Below are positions 32,142-40,110 of a stretch of DNA of 64,000 nt, one piece after another; position 1 is the first letter of the stretch, and the number at the start of each line of letters is the position of its first letter. This DNA is from Azophilus sp963663395 (GTDB lineage: Bacteria; Pseudomonadota; Gammaproteobacteria; Pseudomonadales; Azotimanducaceae). The stretch spans positions 3,472,001 to 3,536,000 of the forward strand of contig OY760226.1 in the NCBI GenBank assembly GCA_963663395.1. Direction: 5' to 3'. The notes beneath the pieces are model-generated. The model did not search any database, had not been told where the DNA came from, and worked only from the letters and a program-made list of their open reading frames with translations. Position numbers and translations under genes: made by a program.

Positions 32142-33244
32142 CACTCCGACCGCTCGTCGTCCGGGATAAGCGCGCGGCAGTCCAGCGGTGTGAAACCGAT
32201 CCGCACCCGGTCATTTTCCAGCACGGCGCCGTGGCCCACGGTGTTGGCGATCTTGATGACGAAGTCGGAACTCCCGCATACCGTGAGCCGGACCCGCAGG
32301 TGGTCGCCGAGGAAGACGATGTCGTCCACCTCGGCTTCAAATTCGTTGCTGTAGCGCCCCGGCTCCGGATCCAGCGCAACGCGTTCAGGGCGAATCGCCA
32401 GGGTGACCGCGTCGCCGGCCCCGCGCGGGGAAACCAGGAAAGCCTTGACGATGCCATCGCCGGTGTCCGCCTCGCAGACGTCCCTGTCCACCCCGAGTAC
32501 GCGCCCGGTGAGCAGGTTGTTGTCACCGATGAAGGTGGCGACGAAACCGCGCTCCGGCTCCTCGTAGAGCACCTCGGGCGGCGCTACCTGCTCGATGCGC
32601 CCGCGGTTGAAGACGGCGACCCGGTCCGACATCGCCATCGCTTCCTGTTGGTCGTGGGTCACATAGACCACGGTTACGCCCAGCGTGCGCTGGATGCGCC
32701 GGATCTCGTACTGCATCTCCTCGCGCAGTCGCCGGTCCAGGGCGCCCAGCGGTTCGTCCATCAATACCAGGCGCGGCTCGAACACCAGGGCCCGGGCTAT
32801 GGCGACGCGCTGCTGCTGGCCGCCGGAAAGTTCACCGGGCTTGCGGTCCTCGAAACCTTCCAGCCGCACCAGGCGCAAGGCGCGCTGCACCCGCTCGGCG
32901 ATTCCGGTACGCTCGATGCGGCGTACCTCGAGGGGAAAGGCCAGGTTCTCGCCCACCGAGAGGTGCGGAAACAGGGCGTAATTCTGGAACACCATGCCGA
33001 TGTTGCGGCGCCGCGGCGGCACCTTGCCGATACTGTTGCCGGCAATGCGGATATCGCCGCCGGTCGGCTCCTCGAAACCCGCCAGCATCATCAGGCAGGT
33101 TGTCTTGCCGGACCCGGACGGCCCGAGCAAGGTCAAAAATTCCCCTTCGTCCACCGACAGATTGAGGTCGCGCACGACCAGCTTGCGGCCGTCGTAACTC
33201 TTGCTGACGCCTTCAAACTCGACGTGGGGGATGTTCGCACTCAT
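32141..33244 (-). CDS. Polyamine-type ABC importer ATPase (PotA-like)
   Basis: A 367-aa ATPase: Walker A GPSGSGKTT, Q-loop FQNYALFPHLSVGENLAFPLEV, signature LSGGQQQR, Walker B VLMDEPLGALD, H-loop VTHDQQEAM, and a C-terminal TOBE domain (AIRPERVAL). The VRDLNLSVDEGEFLTLLGPSG start is typical of PotA/FbpC-type importers. ATG at 33244 overlaps the stop of the PotC-like gene (ATGA). The final substrate assignment is inference. Confidence 0.9.
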   Translation of the reverse strand: MSANIPHVEFEGVSKSYDGRKLVVRDLNLSVDEGEFLTLLGPSGSGKTTCLMMLAGFEEPTGGDIRIAGNSIGKVPPRRRNIGMVFQNYALFPHLSVGENLAFPLEVRRIERTGIAERVQRALRLVRLEGFEDRKPGELSGGQQQRVAIARALVFEPRLVLMDEPLGALDRRLREEMQYEIRRIQRTLGVTVVYVTHDQQEAMAMSDRVAVFNRGRIEQVAPPEVLYEEPERGFVATFIGDNNLLTGRVLGVDRDVCEADTGDGIVKAFLVSPRGAGDAVTLAIRPERVALDPEPGRYSNEFEAEVDDIVFLGDHLRVRLTVCGSSDFVIKIANTVGHGAVLENDRVRIGFTPLDCRALIPDDERSE

Positions 33245-34062
33245 GCCGTTGCCGCCGCCGGCCGATCGGACCCGCCTCCGCGTCCGCGCAGCCATTGCAC
33301 CGCAGCCATCAGCAACAGCGCGAACGCGATCAGGAAGGTGGCCACCGCCAGGATCGCCGGACTGATCTGTTCCCGCACCCCGGCCCACATCTCCCTGGGC
33401 ACGGTGCGCTGCTCGACGCCGCCCATGAACAGCACCGTCACCACTTCGTCAAACGAGGTTGCGAAGGCAAACAGGGCACCGGAAACGATTCCCGGAAGCA
33501 CGAGGGGAAGTTGCACGCGGCGGAAGGCGCGCCAGGGCCCGGCCCCGAGGCTCGCCGCTGCGCGGACAAGGTTGTTGTCGAATCCGGCCAGTGTAGCGGT
33601 CACCGTGATGACGACGAAGGGTGTCCCCAGTGCAGCATGCGCCAGGATCAGCCCCAGGTGGGTCTGGGCGAGGCCGACGCTCGAGTAGAAAAAGAACATG
33701 CCCGCGGCGGAGACGATCACCGGCGTGACCATGGGCGAGATAAGCAGGCTCATGGCAGCGGCCCGGCCCGGCATCGACGGGCTCGCCAGCCCCAGTGCCG
33801 CCAGCACGCCGAGCACGGTGGCCAGAATGGTGGCGGAAACACCGATGATGAGGCTGTTGACCAGGGCCCGCCGCCACTCCCCGTCGCCGGCCACGGCCTC
33901 GTACCAGCGCAGTGACCAGGCATCCGGATCGAGCCTGAGCATGCCGTCGGTAAAGGTGAAATACGGTTCCGCATTGAAGCTCAGCGGCACAATGACCAGA
34001 ATCGGCGCAATCAGGAAAACGAAAACCGCCGCACAGAAGGCGACATGGAGTAGACGGCCCAA
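33241..34062 (-). CDS. Spermidine/putrescine-type ABC permease (PotC-like)
   Basis: A 273-aa six-helix permease of the PotC type: LIAPILVIVPLSFNAEPYFTF, SLLISPMVTPVIVSAAGMFFFYS, and the EAA loop RAAASLGAGPWRAFRRVQLPLVLPGI. It is first of the three importer genes. A periplasmic substrate-binding (PotD-like) gene is not next to it: upstream lies only a short gene-free stretch and an inverted-repeat element. Confidence 0.9.
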   Translation of the reverse strand: MGRLLHVAFCAAVFVFLIAPILVIVPLSFNAEPYFTFTDGMLRLDPDAWSLRWYEAVAGDGEWRRALVNSLIIGVSATILATVLGVLAALGLASPSMPGRAAAMSLLISPMVTPVIVSAAGMFFFYSSVGLAQTHLGLILAHAALGTPFVVITVTATLAGFDNNLVRAAASLGAGPWRAFRRVQLPLVLPGIVSGALFAFATSFDEVVTVLFMGGVEQRTVPREMWAGVREQISPAILAVATFLIAFALLLMAAVQWLRGRGGGSDRPAAATA

Positions 34063-34195
34063 GCTGGAACTCTCTATTTGCCTGTTTCGCGAATGGACTG
34101 CGTCGATCCGGCCAGGATCCCACCCGGCGCGGAAAGGTACCCGATGTGCGGACCTGCCGCCACCGCACCCCGGTCACGGCAGCAGCCGGGAAGTG
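34063..34195. other. Gene-free stretch upstream of the PotC-like gene
   Basis: No gene is supported here. A short minus-strand frame from 34280 to 34074 runs through the adjoining inverted-repeat element and has no recognisable homology. With the element to the right, this makes a 328-bp non-coding gap between the Rieske oxygenase gene and the importer. Confidence 0.5.
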
Positions 34196-34394
34196 CTAGC
34201 CGCACCGATTCGCGACTGAACGTAGCGAGGTTGGCAAGAGTAGTGAAAACGCAGGGTGGCGCGGACGCGTGCTTTGGCACGTTGAGCGCGCACAGGCGTG
34301 CGTGACAGCACGTCGAGTACGCGGCGGAAGCACGCCCTGTGTTTTCGCTGCTATTGACGAACGCAGTAGTTCATTCACGAATCGGTGCGGCTAG
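34196..34394. mobile_element. 199-bp CTAG-bounded palindromic element (MITE-like)
   Basis: The two ends are inverted repeats matching at 24 of 26 positions, starting CTAGCCGCACCGATTCG on each strand. The interior keeps matching in pieces (AGTGAAAACGCAGGG against AGCGAAAACACAGGG), so the whole element is one imperfect palindrome, with a short inner hairpin (CGTGC TTTG GCACG). CTAG at both edges suggests a target duplication. No transposase ORF is present. The right-hand CTAG supplies the TAG stop codon of the Rieske oxygenase gene. Confidence 0.65.
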
Positions 34395-35455
34395 GCCCTG
34401 CCGACGATCAGCTTGGGTGTGCTGACCCGTTCGCTCCCGTAGAACTGGTCGCAGTAACGGCGGTACGCAAGAATCTCGCCATCGGCGCGATTGAGCCGCG
34501 GCCGTGGCAGAAACCGCTTGCGACTCCAGACGACCACGTCCTGCGCGACGTATCCCGCCTCCTTCGCCAGCACGAGTCTATTCATCAAGTCGACGCGCGC
34601 CCGCAAGGGCAGGAACCTGAAGCCGAATACCGCCCGTTTCGGCCGCCGCATGTCGCCCACCCGGCTGGCCAGCGTCAGGTCGATGGACGTGCCGTCGACG
34701 GGGGTGGACAGAACCCACAGGCGCGCCCGGTAGCCTATGGAACGTTCATGGAAGTCGACCTGGGAATAACCCAGTCCGTGGACGTGGGTGACGGTGGCGA
34801 CATCGAAAGTCGTATTCAGCGGCCCGGCGATGCGGATGCGGGCCTTGAATTCGAAGCAACTGCGGAGATACTCGCCATCGATCATGAGTTTTGCGGTGCG
34901 CTGCACGTTTTCGTAGCCGTGCACGTAGCGAAGGTGGGCCAGGTCCACGGAATTTTCGGTGGTCTCCTGGGGATGGCCCGGAATCCGGATCGTGCGTTGC
35001 CGGATGTTGCTCCAGCCTTCCAGCTGTTGCGACTCTTCCGGAAGCTGCCATTGCGCTCGACGGCCTCCGATTCCCCACCACCCGAAGAGCATGCCTTCGA
35101 GTTCGGTGGTCTCGTAGACATTCAGGCGCGCCGAAGCCGGGGGCGGGGCGTAGGGTGTTGCCACGCACTGGCCGTTGGTAACGTATTCGAAACCGTGGAA
35201 AGGACAGACGAGGCGACCGTTGCATACCCGGGCACCCGCCTTTGGCGCGAGGAAAGCGCCCATGTGCGGGCAGAATGCCTCGGCCATGCAGATCCGGTCC
35301 TCTTCGTCGCACCAGAGGACGATCTCCTCGCCCAGCCAGGTCTTGTGGATGATCTTCTTCCGGCGGATTTCTTCCCGGCTGGCGACGAAGTACCATCCTT
35401 CCGGAAATGGAGGCAGTGCCGGACTTTCATTCGATTCAAAGGGAGTCGCAGGCAT
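34391..35455 (-). CDS. Rieske non-haem iron oxygenase, steroid-type (KshA/DAF-36-like)
   Basis: A 354-aa terminal oxygenase. The Rieske [2Fe-2S] ligands are C62-P-H64 and C84-P-F-H87. The mononuclear iron motif is ENSVDLAHLRYVHG, giving N168, D171, H174 and H179. The architecture and motif spacing resemble 3-ketosteroid 9-alpha-hydroxylase (KshA) and cholesterol 7-desaturase (Neverland/DAF-36), so a sterol or other polycyclic substrate is plausible but not shown. I chose ATG 35455, with GAGGG upstream; ATG 35536 would add 27 residues without a ribosome-binding site. The stop codon is formed by the edge of the adjacent inverted-repeat element, so the C-terminal end may be altered. Confidence 0.83.
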   Translation of the reverse strand: MPATPFESNESPALPPFPEGWYFVASREEIRRKKIIHKTWLGEEIVLWCDEEDRICMAEAFCPHMGAFLAPKAGARVCNGRLVCPFHGFEYVTNGQCVATPYAPPPASARLNVYETTELEGMLFGWWGIGGRRAQWQLPEESQQLEGWSNIRQRTIRIPGHPQETTENSVDLAHLRYVHGYENVQRTAKLMIDGEYLRSCFEFKARIRIAGPLNTTFDVATVTHVHGLGYSQVDFHERSIGYRARLWVLSTPVDGTSIDLTLASRVGDMRRPKRAVFGFRFLPLRARVDLMNRLVLAKEAGYVAQDVVVWSRKRFLPRPRLNRADGEILAYRRYCDQFYGSERVSTPKLIVGRA

Positions 35456-35516
35456 AACGCAGGCCCTCGTCTCAGGCTTTGTTGACCGCACCAGTACATC
35501 TGCAGCGGCAGGCTGA

Positions 35517-35543
35517 ACTGTACCAGATTTTGTCATTTTTCAA
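35517..35543 (-). promoter_or_regulatory. Putative promoter of the Rieske oxygenase gene
   Basis: In a conspicuously AT-rich patch the minus strand reads TTGAAA (35538-35543), a 15-bp spacer and TACAGT (35517-35522), about 60 bp before ATG 35455. The spacer is shorter than ideal. If real, the promoter also argues for the shorter start codon. Confidence 0.35.
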
Positions 35544-35708
35544 AAACAATAAAATTCGATCGTTTCCCGTGCACGCTCCACAGCGCACCGGGCGGCGCCC
35601 ACAGCCCGGCCGGAAACATTTCACGGTGCCCTCCAGTTCGCTCAACCGCCGGAATTTCGCGCCGAGTTGGTGTTAAATGGCCCCGGTCGTTTCCCCGGGG
35701 GGAAGCAC

Positions 35709-36299
35709 TTGTCCGCACTCATCTATTGCCTCGCCTTCGTGGGCGGCTTCGTGATCATGTCCCTGGAACTGCTCGGGGGGCGCGTGATGGCGCCCTATTT
35801 CGGCAGCAGCATCTATGTCTGGGGCAGCATCATCACCGTGTTCATGGCGAGCCTGGCAATCGGTTACCTGCTCGGCGGGCGCTGGTCGCTCGCCAACCCC
35901 TCGCTGATCCGCTTCGGATCCATCTTTCTCGGCGGTGCCGTGCTGCTCTACCCGCTGGTCTACTTCAGCGAGCCTGCCATGGCCTGGATCTTCGAGCGCA
36001 TCGAAGACCCCCGATACGGATCACTGGCAGCGTCGTGCCTGCTGTTTGTGCTGCCGACCGTCATGCTCGGCATGATCTCGCCCTATTCCGTGCGCCTTCT
36101 GGTCAAATCCACCGAGGAGTCGGGCAACATCGCCGGGCGGCTGTATTTCGTTTCCACCTTCGGCAGCACCCTGGGCACCCTGGGAACAAGCTTCTACTTC
36201 GTGCTCTGGTTCGAAATTGACACCATTCTCACGCTGCTGACTGTTGCCCTGGTGCCAATGGGCGTCCTGGCGATCGCATTCGGGGCGATGCGCCGATGA
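35709..36299 (+). CDS. Membrane half of a spermidine-synthase-like protein
   Basis: A 196-aa polytopic membrane protein with about six hydrophobic helices. The ends LSALIYCLAFVGGFVIMSLELLGGRVMAPYFGSSIYVWGSII and GRLYFVSTFGSTLGTLGTSFY are hallmarks of the membrane domain fused to spermidine-synthase-like domains in many bacteria ('fused MFS/spermidine synthase'). Here it is a separate gene. TTG at 35709 with GGGGGGAAG just upstream is the chosen start; a TTG at 35667 gives 14 more residues. The stop overlaps the next ATG (ATGA). Confidence 0.8.
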   Translation: MSALIYCLAFVGGFVIMSLELLGGRVMAPYFGSSIYVWGSIITVFMASLAIGYLLGGRWSLANPSLIRFGSIFLGGAVLLYPLVYFSEPAMAWIFERIEDPRYGSLAASCLLFVLPTVMLGMISPYSVRLLVKSTEESGNIAGRLYFVSTFGSTLGTLGTSFYFVLWFEIDTILTLLTVALVPMGVLAIAFGAMRR

Positions 36300-37219
36300 G
36301 CGGGAATGCCCGTCGGCACCGCATGCCCGGCGTACTCGCCTGTCTGCTCGCCGGAGGCATCCTGGCGGCTACCGCCGCCATGCCGGCCGATGCGCGTGTC
36401 ATCCACAAGGAACGCTCGCTCTACCAGACCATTCTGGTGGACAAGGCCGGCTCCACGGTCTGCCTGAAGTTCGGCGCGCGCCGCAACCAGCGCAATCAGT
36501 CGTGCATCGATCAGCGGCGGCCGCGCGAGATGGTCTTCGCCTACACCCGCATGATGCTGGCGGCGCTGTTGCTGAACCCCTCGCCGCGCCGGGTGCTGAT
36601 TGTTGGGCTCGGCGGCGGCACACTGCCGACGGCGCTGGAAGCGATTTACCCGGAAGCCATCATAGACGGGGTGGAAATCGACCCGGCGGTGGTCAGTGTT
36701 GCCGAACGGTACTTCGGTTTCGTCGCAACCGAGCGTCTGCGCGTCCATGTCCGGGATGCCCGCGCGTTCGTCAAGCGCGCAGCCGGCAAGGGCGATAGCT
36801 ACGATCTGATCATGCTGGACGCGTTCAACAGCGACTATATTCCGGAACACCTGATGACCCGGGAATTTCTGCTCGAAGCCCGATCCCTTCTGACGGAAGG
36901 CGGGGCACTCGCCGCCAACACCTTCGCCTCAAGCCGGCTTTACGATCACGAGTCGGTGACCTACAGCGATGTGTTCGGGCCCTTTTTCAACCTGCGCCTG
37001 CCGGAAAGCTCGAACCGGGTCATCTTGGCCGCGAAACAGCCCCTGCCGGACATCTTGACGCTGCAGCGGCGCGCTGCCGGGTTGAGCGAGCGGTTAACGC
37101 CTTTCGGCGTCGACATCCGCAGCTATCCGAAACATCTGCTGAGCAAGGTCGACTGGGATACGGGCGCCAGGGTGCTGACCGACCAGTACTCTCCGGCGAA
37201 CCTGCTGCAAGCGCAATAG
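36296..37219 (+). CDS. Spermidine-synthase-like protein with N-terminal membrane or signal segment
   Basis: A 307-aa protein with the aminopropyltransferase/methyltransferase fold: VLIVGLGGGTLPTALEAIYP (nucleotide loop), GVEIDPAVV, DARAFVKR, and DLIMLDAFNSDYIPEHLMTREFL. Unlike SpeE it begins with a hydrophobic stretch (VLACLLAGGILAATAAMPADARV) that reads as a signal peptide or membrane helix. It is co-translated with the membrane half. The DxxxSDY-type polyamine region is only partly typical, so the reaction is uncertain; true polyamine synthesis is not established for this group. Confidence 0.78.
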   Translation: MSGNARRHRMPGVLACLLAGGILAATAAMPADARVIHKERSLYQTILVDKAGSTVCLKFGARRNQRNQSCIDQRRPREMVFAYTRMMLAALLLNPSPRRVLIVGLGGGTLPTALEAIYPEAIIDGVEIDPAVVSVAERYFGFVATERLRVHVRDARAFVKRAAGKGDSYDLIMLDAFNSDYIPEHLMTREFLLEARSLLTEGGALAANTFASSRLYDHESVTYSDVFGPFFNLRLPESSNRVILAAKQPLPDILTLQRRAAGLSERLTPFGVDIRSYPKHLLSKVDWDTGARVLTDQYSPANLLQAQ

Positions 37220-37309
37220 TACGCGCCCGTTCGAGCCCGGGGCGGCCGGCAACCCGTTGAAAAGCGCCCGGCGCCGCACTGAAACCGGCGCGAGTTCCGT
37301 AGCGCCAGG

Positions 37310-37711
37310 CTACCCGGACTCCTGTTCCTCGAAGTCGAGCGATGCCGAATTCATGCAGAAGCGCAGCCCACTCGGGTCGGGACCGTCGGGGAAGACGTGC
37401 CCGAGGTGGGCCTCGCAAGCCGCGCACAACACTTCCGTGCGGCGCATGAAGTGGCTGTTGTCGTCCCGGGTGATCACGGCGTCCCGCGTTATCGGGGCAT
37501 AGAAGCTCGGCCACCCAGACCCGGAATCGTACTTGGTGTTCGAGTCGAACAGCGGTGTATCGCAGCACTTGCACCGGTAGATGCCCGGCGTCTTGGTATC
37601 CCAGTAGACGCCGCTGAACGCCGGCTCGGTGCCGGCACGGCGGGTGATGTGAAACTCCAGCGGCGACAGTTGCGCCTGCCATTCCTCATCGGTCTTTGTT
37701 ACCTTGGTCAT
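37310..37711 (-). CDS. msrB: Peptide methionine (R)-S-oxide reductase MsrB
   Basis: A 133-aa MsrB, which repairs the R-epimer of methionine sulfoxide in proteins. Two zinc-binding CxxC pairs (C47/C50 and C96/C99), the core GSGWPSF and HLGHVFPDGP, and catalytic C119 in RFCMNSASL are present. ATG 37711 has GGAAAG upstream. No signal peptide, so it is cytoplasmic. Convergent with the spermidine-synthase-like gene and divergent from alaA. Confidence 0.96.
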   Translation of the reverse strand: MTKVTKTDEEWQAQLSPLEFHITRRAGTEPAFSGVYWDTKTPGIYRCKCCDTPLFDSNTKYDSGSGWPSFYAPITRDAVITRDDNSHFMRRTEVLCAACEAHLGHVFPDGPDPSGLRFCMNSASLDFEEQESG

Positions 37712-37794
37712 GTCGGACTTTCCGTTTTCCTGTAAGCGGTAGTTCGCCGCCGCAGTAATTCCCGACAACGATTATCGCACCCCCGGATTGCCAC

Positions 37795-39090
37795 ATGAAA
37801 GAATCGTCAATGGAATCGACGTCCCCCGCGAATCTCCAGGTTGCCGACATTTCCGGGCACATGCCGGATCCAGCGCGCCCGATCCGCAAGTCCAGCAAGC
37901 TGGACGAGGTCTGCTACGACATCCGCGGCCCGGTGCTCGAAGAGGCGCACCGGCTCGAAGAGGAAGGCCACCGGGTCATGAAGCTGAACATCGGCAACCC
38001 CGCACCGTTCGGTTTCGACGTTCCCGAGGAAATCCTGGTCGACGTCATCCACAACCTGCCTGCCTCCCAGGGATACTGCGATTCGAAGGGAATCTATACC
38101 GCCCGCAAGGCGGTCATGCAGTACGCCCAGCAACTCGGCATCGACGGCGTCGAAATCGACGATGTCTTCATCGGCAACGGCGTGTCCGAACTGGTGATGC
38201 TGGCTGTCCAGGGCCTGCTCGAGAACGGCGACGAGGTGCTGATTCCGGCGCCCGATTTTCCCCTGTGGAGCGCCGCCGTCAACCTGTGCGGCGGGCGCCC
38301 CGTGCACTATCTGTGCGACGAGGCGGCCGATTGGGCGCCGGACCTCGAGGACCTTGCCGCGAAAGTCACGCCGCGCACCCGGGCGCTGGTCATCATCAAC
38401 CCAAACAACCCCACCGGCGCGGTCTACGGGCGCGCAGTGCTCAAGCGACTGGCGGCCTTCGCCCGGCGGCACGGCCTGGTGATCTTCGCCGACGAGATCT
38501 ACGACAAGATCATCTACGACGATGCCGAATACATTCCGGCCGCCACCCTCGCCGACGACCTGCTGGTCGTCACCTTCAGCGGCCTGTCCAAGTCCTACCG
38601 CGCCGCCGGGTTCCGCACCGGCTGGATGATCGTCAGCGGCGCAAAACGACGGGCACAGGACTACATCGAGGGGCTGAACATCCTGGCATCGCTGCGCCTG
38701 TGCTCGAACGTGCCCACCCAGCACGCCGTGCAGACAGCGCTCGGCGGTTACCAGTCGATCAGAGACCTTGTACGCCCCGGCGGCCGCCTGGCGGAACAAC
38801 GGGACCTCGCGTGGCAGTTGCTGTCAGAAATCGAAGGCATAAGCTGCGTCAAGCCCCGGGGCGCCCTTTACCTGTTCGCGAGGCTCGACATCGAGCGGTT
38901 CAACATCACCGATGACGAGCGGTTCGTCCTCGACCTGTTGCGCCAGGAAAAAATCCTGGTGGTCCAGGGCTCCGCATTCAACTGGCCGCAGCCCGACCAC
39001 TTCCGGATCGTCTTCCTGCCCCACCCCGAGGACCTCCGGGACGCGATCGGCCGGTTACAGCGCTTCCTTTCAGGGTACCGCCAGCAATAA
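37795..39090 (+). CDS. alaA: Alanine-type aminotransferase AlaA
   Basis: A 431-aa class I PLP aminotransferase very close to E. coli AlaA (glutamate-pyruvate transaminase, alanine synthesis): KSSKLDEVCYDIRGPVL, LNIGNPAPFGFD, QGYCDSKGIYTARKAVMQ, IINPNNPTGAVY, IFADEIYDKIIYDDAEY, FSGLSKSYRAAGFRTGWM (PLP lysine in SGLSKS) and VQGSAFNWPQPDHFRIVFLP. It has an N-terminal extension of ~28 residues relative to E. coli; ATG 37810 and the ATG at residue 23 are alternative starts. Single gene. Confidence 0.93.
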   Translation: MKESSMESTSPANLQVADISGHMPDPARPIRKSSKLDEVCYDIRGPVLEEAHRLEEEGHRVMKLNIGNPAPFGFDVPEEILVDVIHNLPASQGYCDSKGIYTARKAVMQYAQQLGIDGVEIDDVFIGNGVSELVMLAVQGLLENGDEVLIPAPDFPLWSAAVNLCGGRPVHYLCDEAADWAPDLEDLAAKVTPRTRALVIINPNNPTGAVYGRAVLKRLAAFARRHGLVIFADEIYDKIIYDDAEYIPAATLADDLLVVTFSGLSKSYRAAGFRTGWMIVSGAKRRAQDYIEGLNILASLRLCSNVPTQHAVQTALGGYQSIRDLVRPGGRLAEQRDLAWQLLSEIEGISCVKPRGALYLFARLDIERFNITDDERFVLDLLRQEKILVVQGSAFNWPQPDHFRIVFLPHPEDLRDAIGRLQRFLSGYRQQ

Positions 39091-39241
39091 GCCACCGCCG
39101 AGCAGTTTCCAACCCCGGGACGCTGACGTGAAAGGAACGTCGAATCCCGGGAAAGAGCTGGACCTGACAGACTTGTTCCACGAAAGCCTGCGCCGCAGGA
39201 ATTCACGGCGACGCACGGCATCACCGGAAATCCCGCAACGA

Positions 39242-39697
39242 TCAGTCAGCGCACTCGATGCCCTGCAGCTGGCGGTAGTATCCGGGGGAAAGGTACGGGC
39301 GCCCGGCCAGCAGGTGATGCAGATAGGAACGGGGCGGCTTGAGCCCCTCCCGGCGTACGGCCCGGTTGGCGAAGTAGGTCCATGCGGGAATTCGGTCGCC
39401 CTCACTGAACACTTCCACGGCGTCACGGCCGTAGTTGACTGGCGCCCGCTCGAATGGATCCATCTTCAGAATCTCGCCGGCCGAGCGCAGACGGTAGAGC
39501 ACCCCTTCCACGCACTCTCCCGGGGCGTGCACGACGTTAGCGTGGGCCGCTTGCCGGTTGTTGCGCGACACCTTGTCGAACACCAGGCGCACGCCGTCCA
39601 GTCGCCCCGGTCGAATCTCGACGAAGGCGAGGCCCCGGGCGCTGACGCGCTCGGGATTCATGTTGCTTCCGTAGGCGAAGTAGTAATCGACAGCCAT
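39242..39697 (-). CDS. Gamma-glutamylcyclotransferase-like protein
   Basis: A 151-aa GGCT-fold protein. It begins YYFAYGSNMN, the family's substrate-binding loop, and keeps the likely catalytic glutamate E83 in MDPFERAPVNY. Family members release 5-oxoproline from gamma-glutamyl peptides or act on related amide substrates; the exact substrate is unknown. It is downstream of tusA on the same strand, 15 bp apart, and convergent with alaA. Confidence 0.8.
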   Translation of the reverse strand: MAVDYYFAYGSNMNPERVSARGLAFVEIRPGRLDGVRLVFDKVSRNNRQAAHANVVHAPGECVEGVLYRLRSAGEILKMDPFERAPVNYGRDAVEVFSEGDRIPAWTYFANRAVRREGLKPPRSYLHHLLAGRPYLSPGYYRQLQGIECAD

Positions 39698-39712
39698 GAG
39701 CCCCGCCCGGAA

Positions 39713-39958
39713 TCAGGCGCCCTTGCGTATGCGGTACTCCAGCCGATCCCCGATCTGTGCCTTGCTCAGTAGTTCGTGGCCCATGAACCGGCAGAAATCA
39801 CGGAAATCCCGGTCGGTGGAGGGGTCGGTCGCGACCACGAACAGAACCTCTCCAGGCTGCATCTTCCGCACCCTGTTGCGCACGATCATCAGCGGTTCCG
39901 GGCAAACCAGCCCGACCGCGTCTATATGGCAATCGTGATCGTTGGGTTCGGCGCTCAA
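39713..39958 (-). CDS. tusA: TusA-family sulfur carrier protein
   Basis: A sulfur-relay protein of the TusA/SirA fold. The signature GLVCPEPLMIVRN contains the persulfide cysteine (C19 in this numbering), followed by MQPGEVLFVVATDP and RDFCRFMGHELL, close to E. coli TusA. Starting at TTG 39958 gives exactly 81 residues, the E. coli length. The frame is open back to a GTG at 40069, which would add 37 residues without family support and leave almost no room for the divergent promoter. The start is therefore uncertain. It probably passes sulfur for tRNA thiolation or related pathways. Confidence 0.82.
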   Translation of the reverse strand: MSAEPNDHDCHIDAVGLVCPEPLMIVRNRVRKMQPGEVLFVVATDPSTDRDFRDFCRFMGHELLSKAQIGDRLEYRIRKGA

Positions 39959-40110
39959 TTGAAAATCGGAGGCGGCTTGCTGCGACTTCGCGGATACTAA
40001 CTCAAACCACCGGACAGCGTTCGGCGTCACGCCAACGCTCCTTGACTTGACGTTCGGGGAATTCCACACTCGAACGGTTGGAATGCCGAGCTGTCCAACA
40101 GCTTGAACAC

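Noticed and set aside
34074..34280. Remnant of a PotD-like binding-protein gene
   Set aside because: The minus-strand frame here runs through the inverted-repeat element and has no recognisable binding-protein motif.
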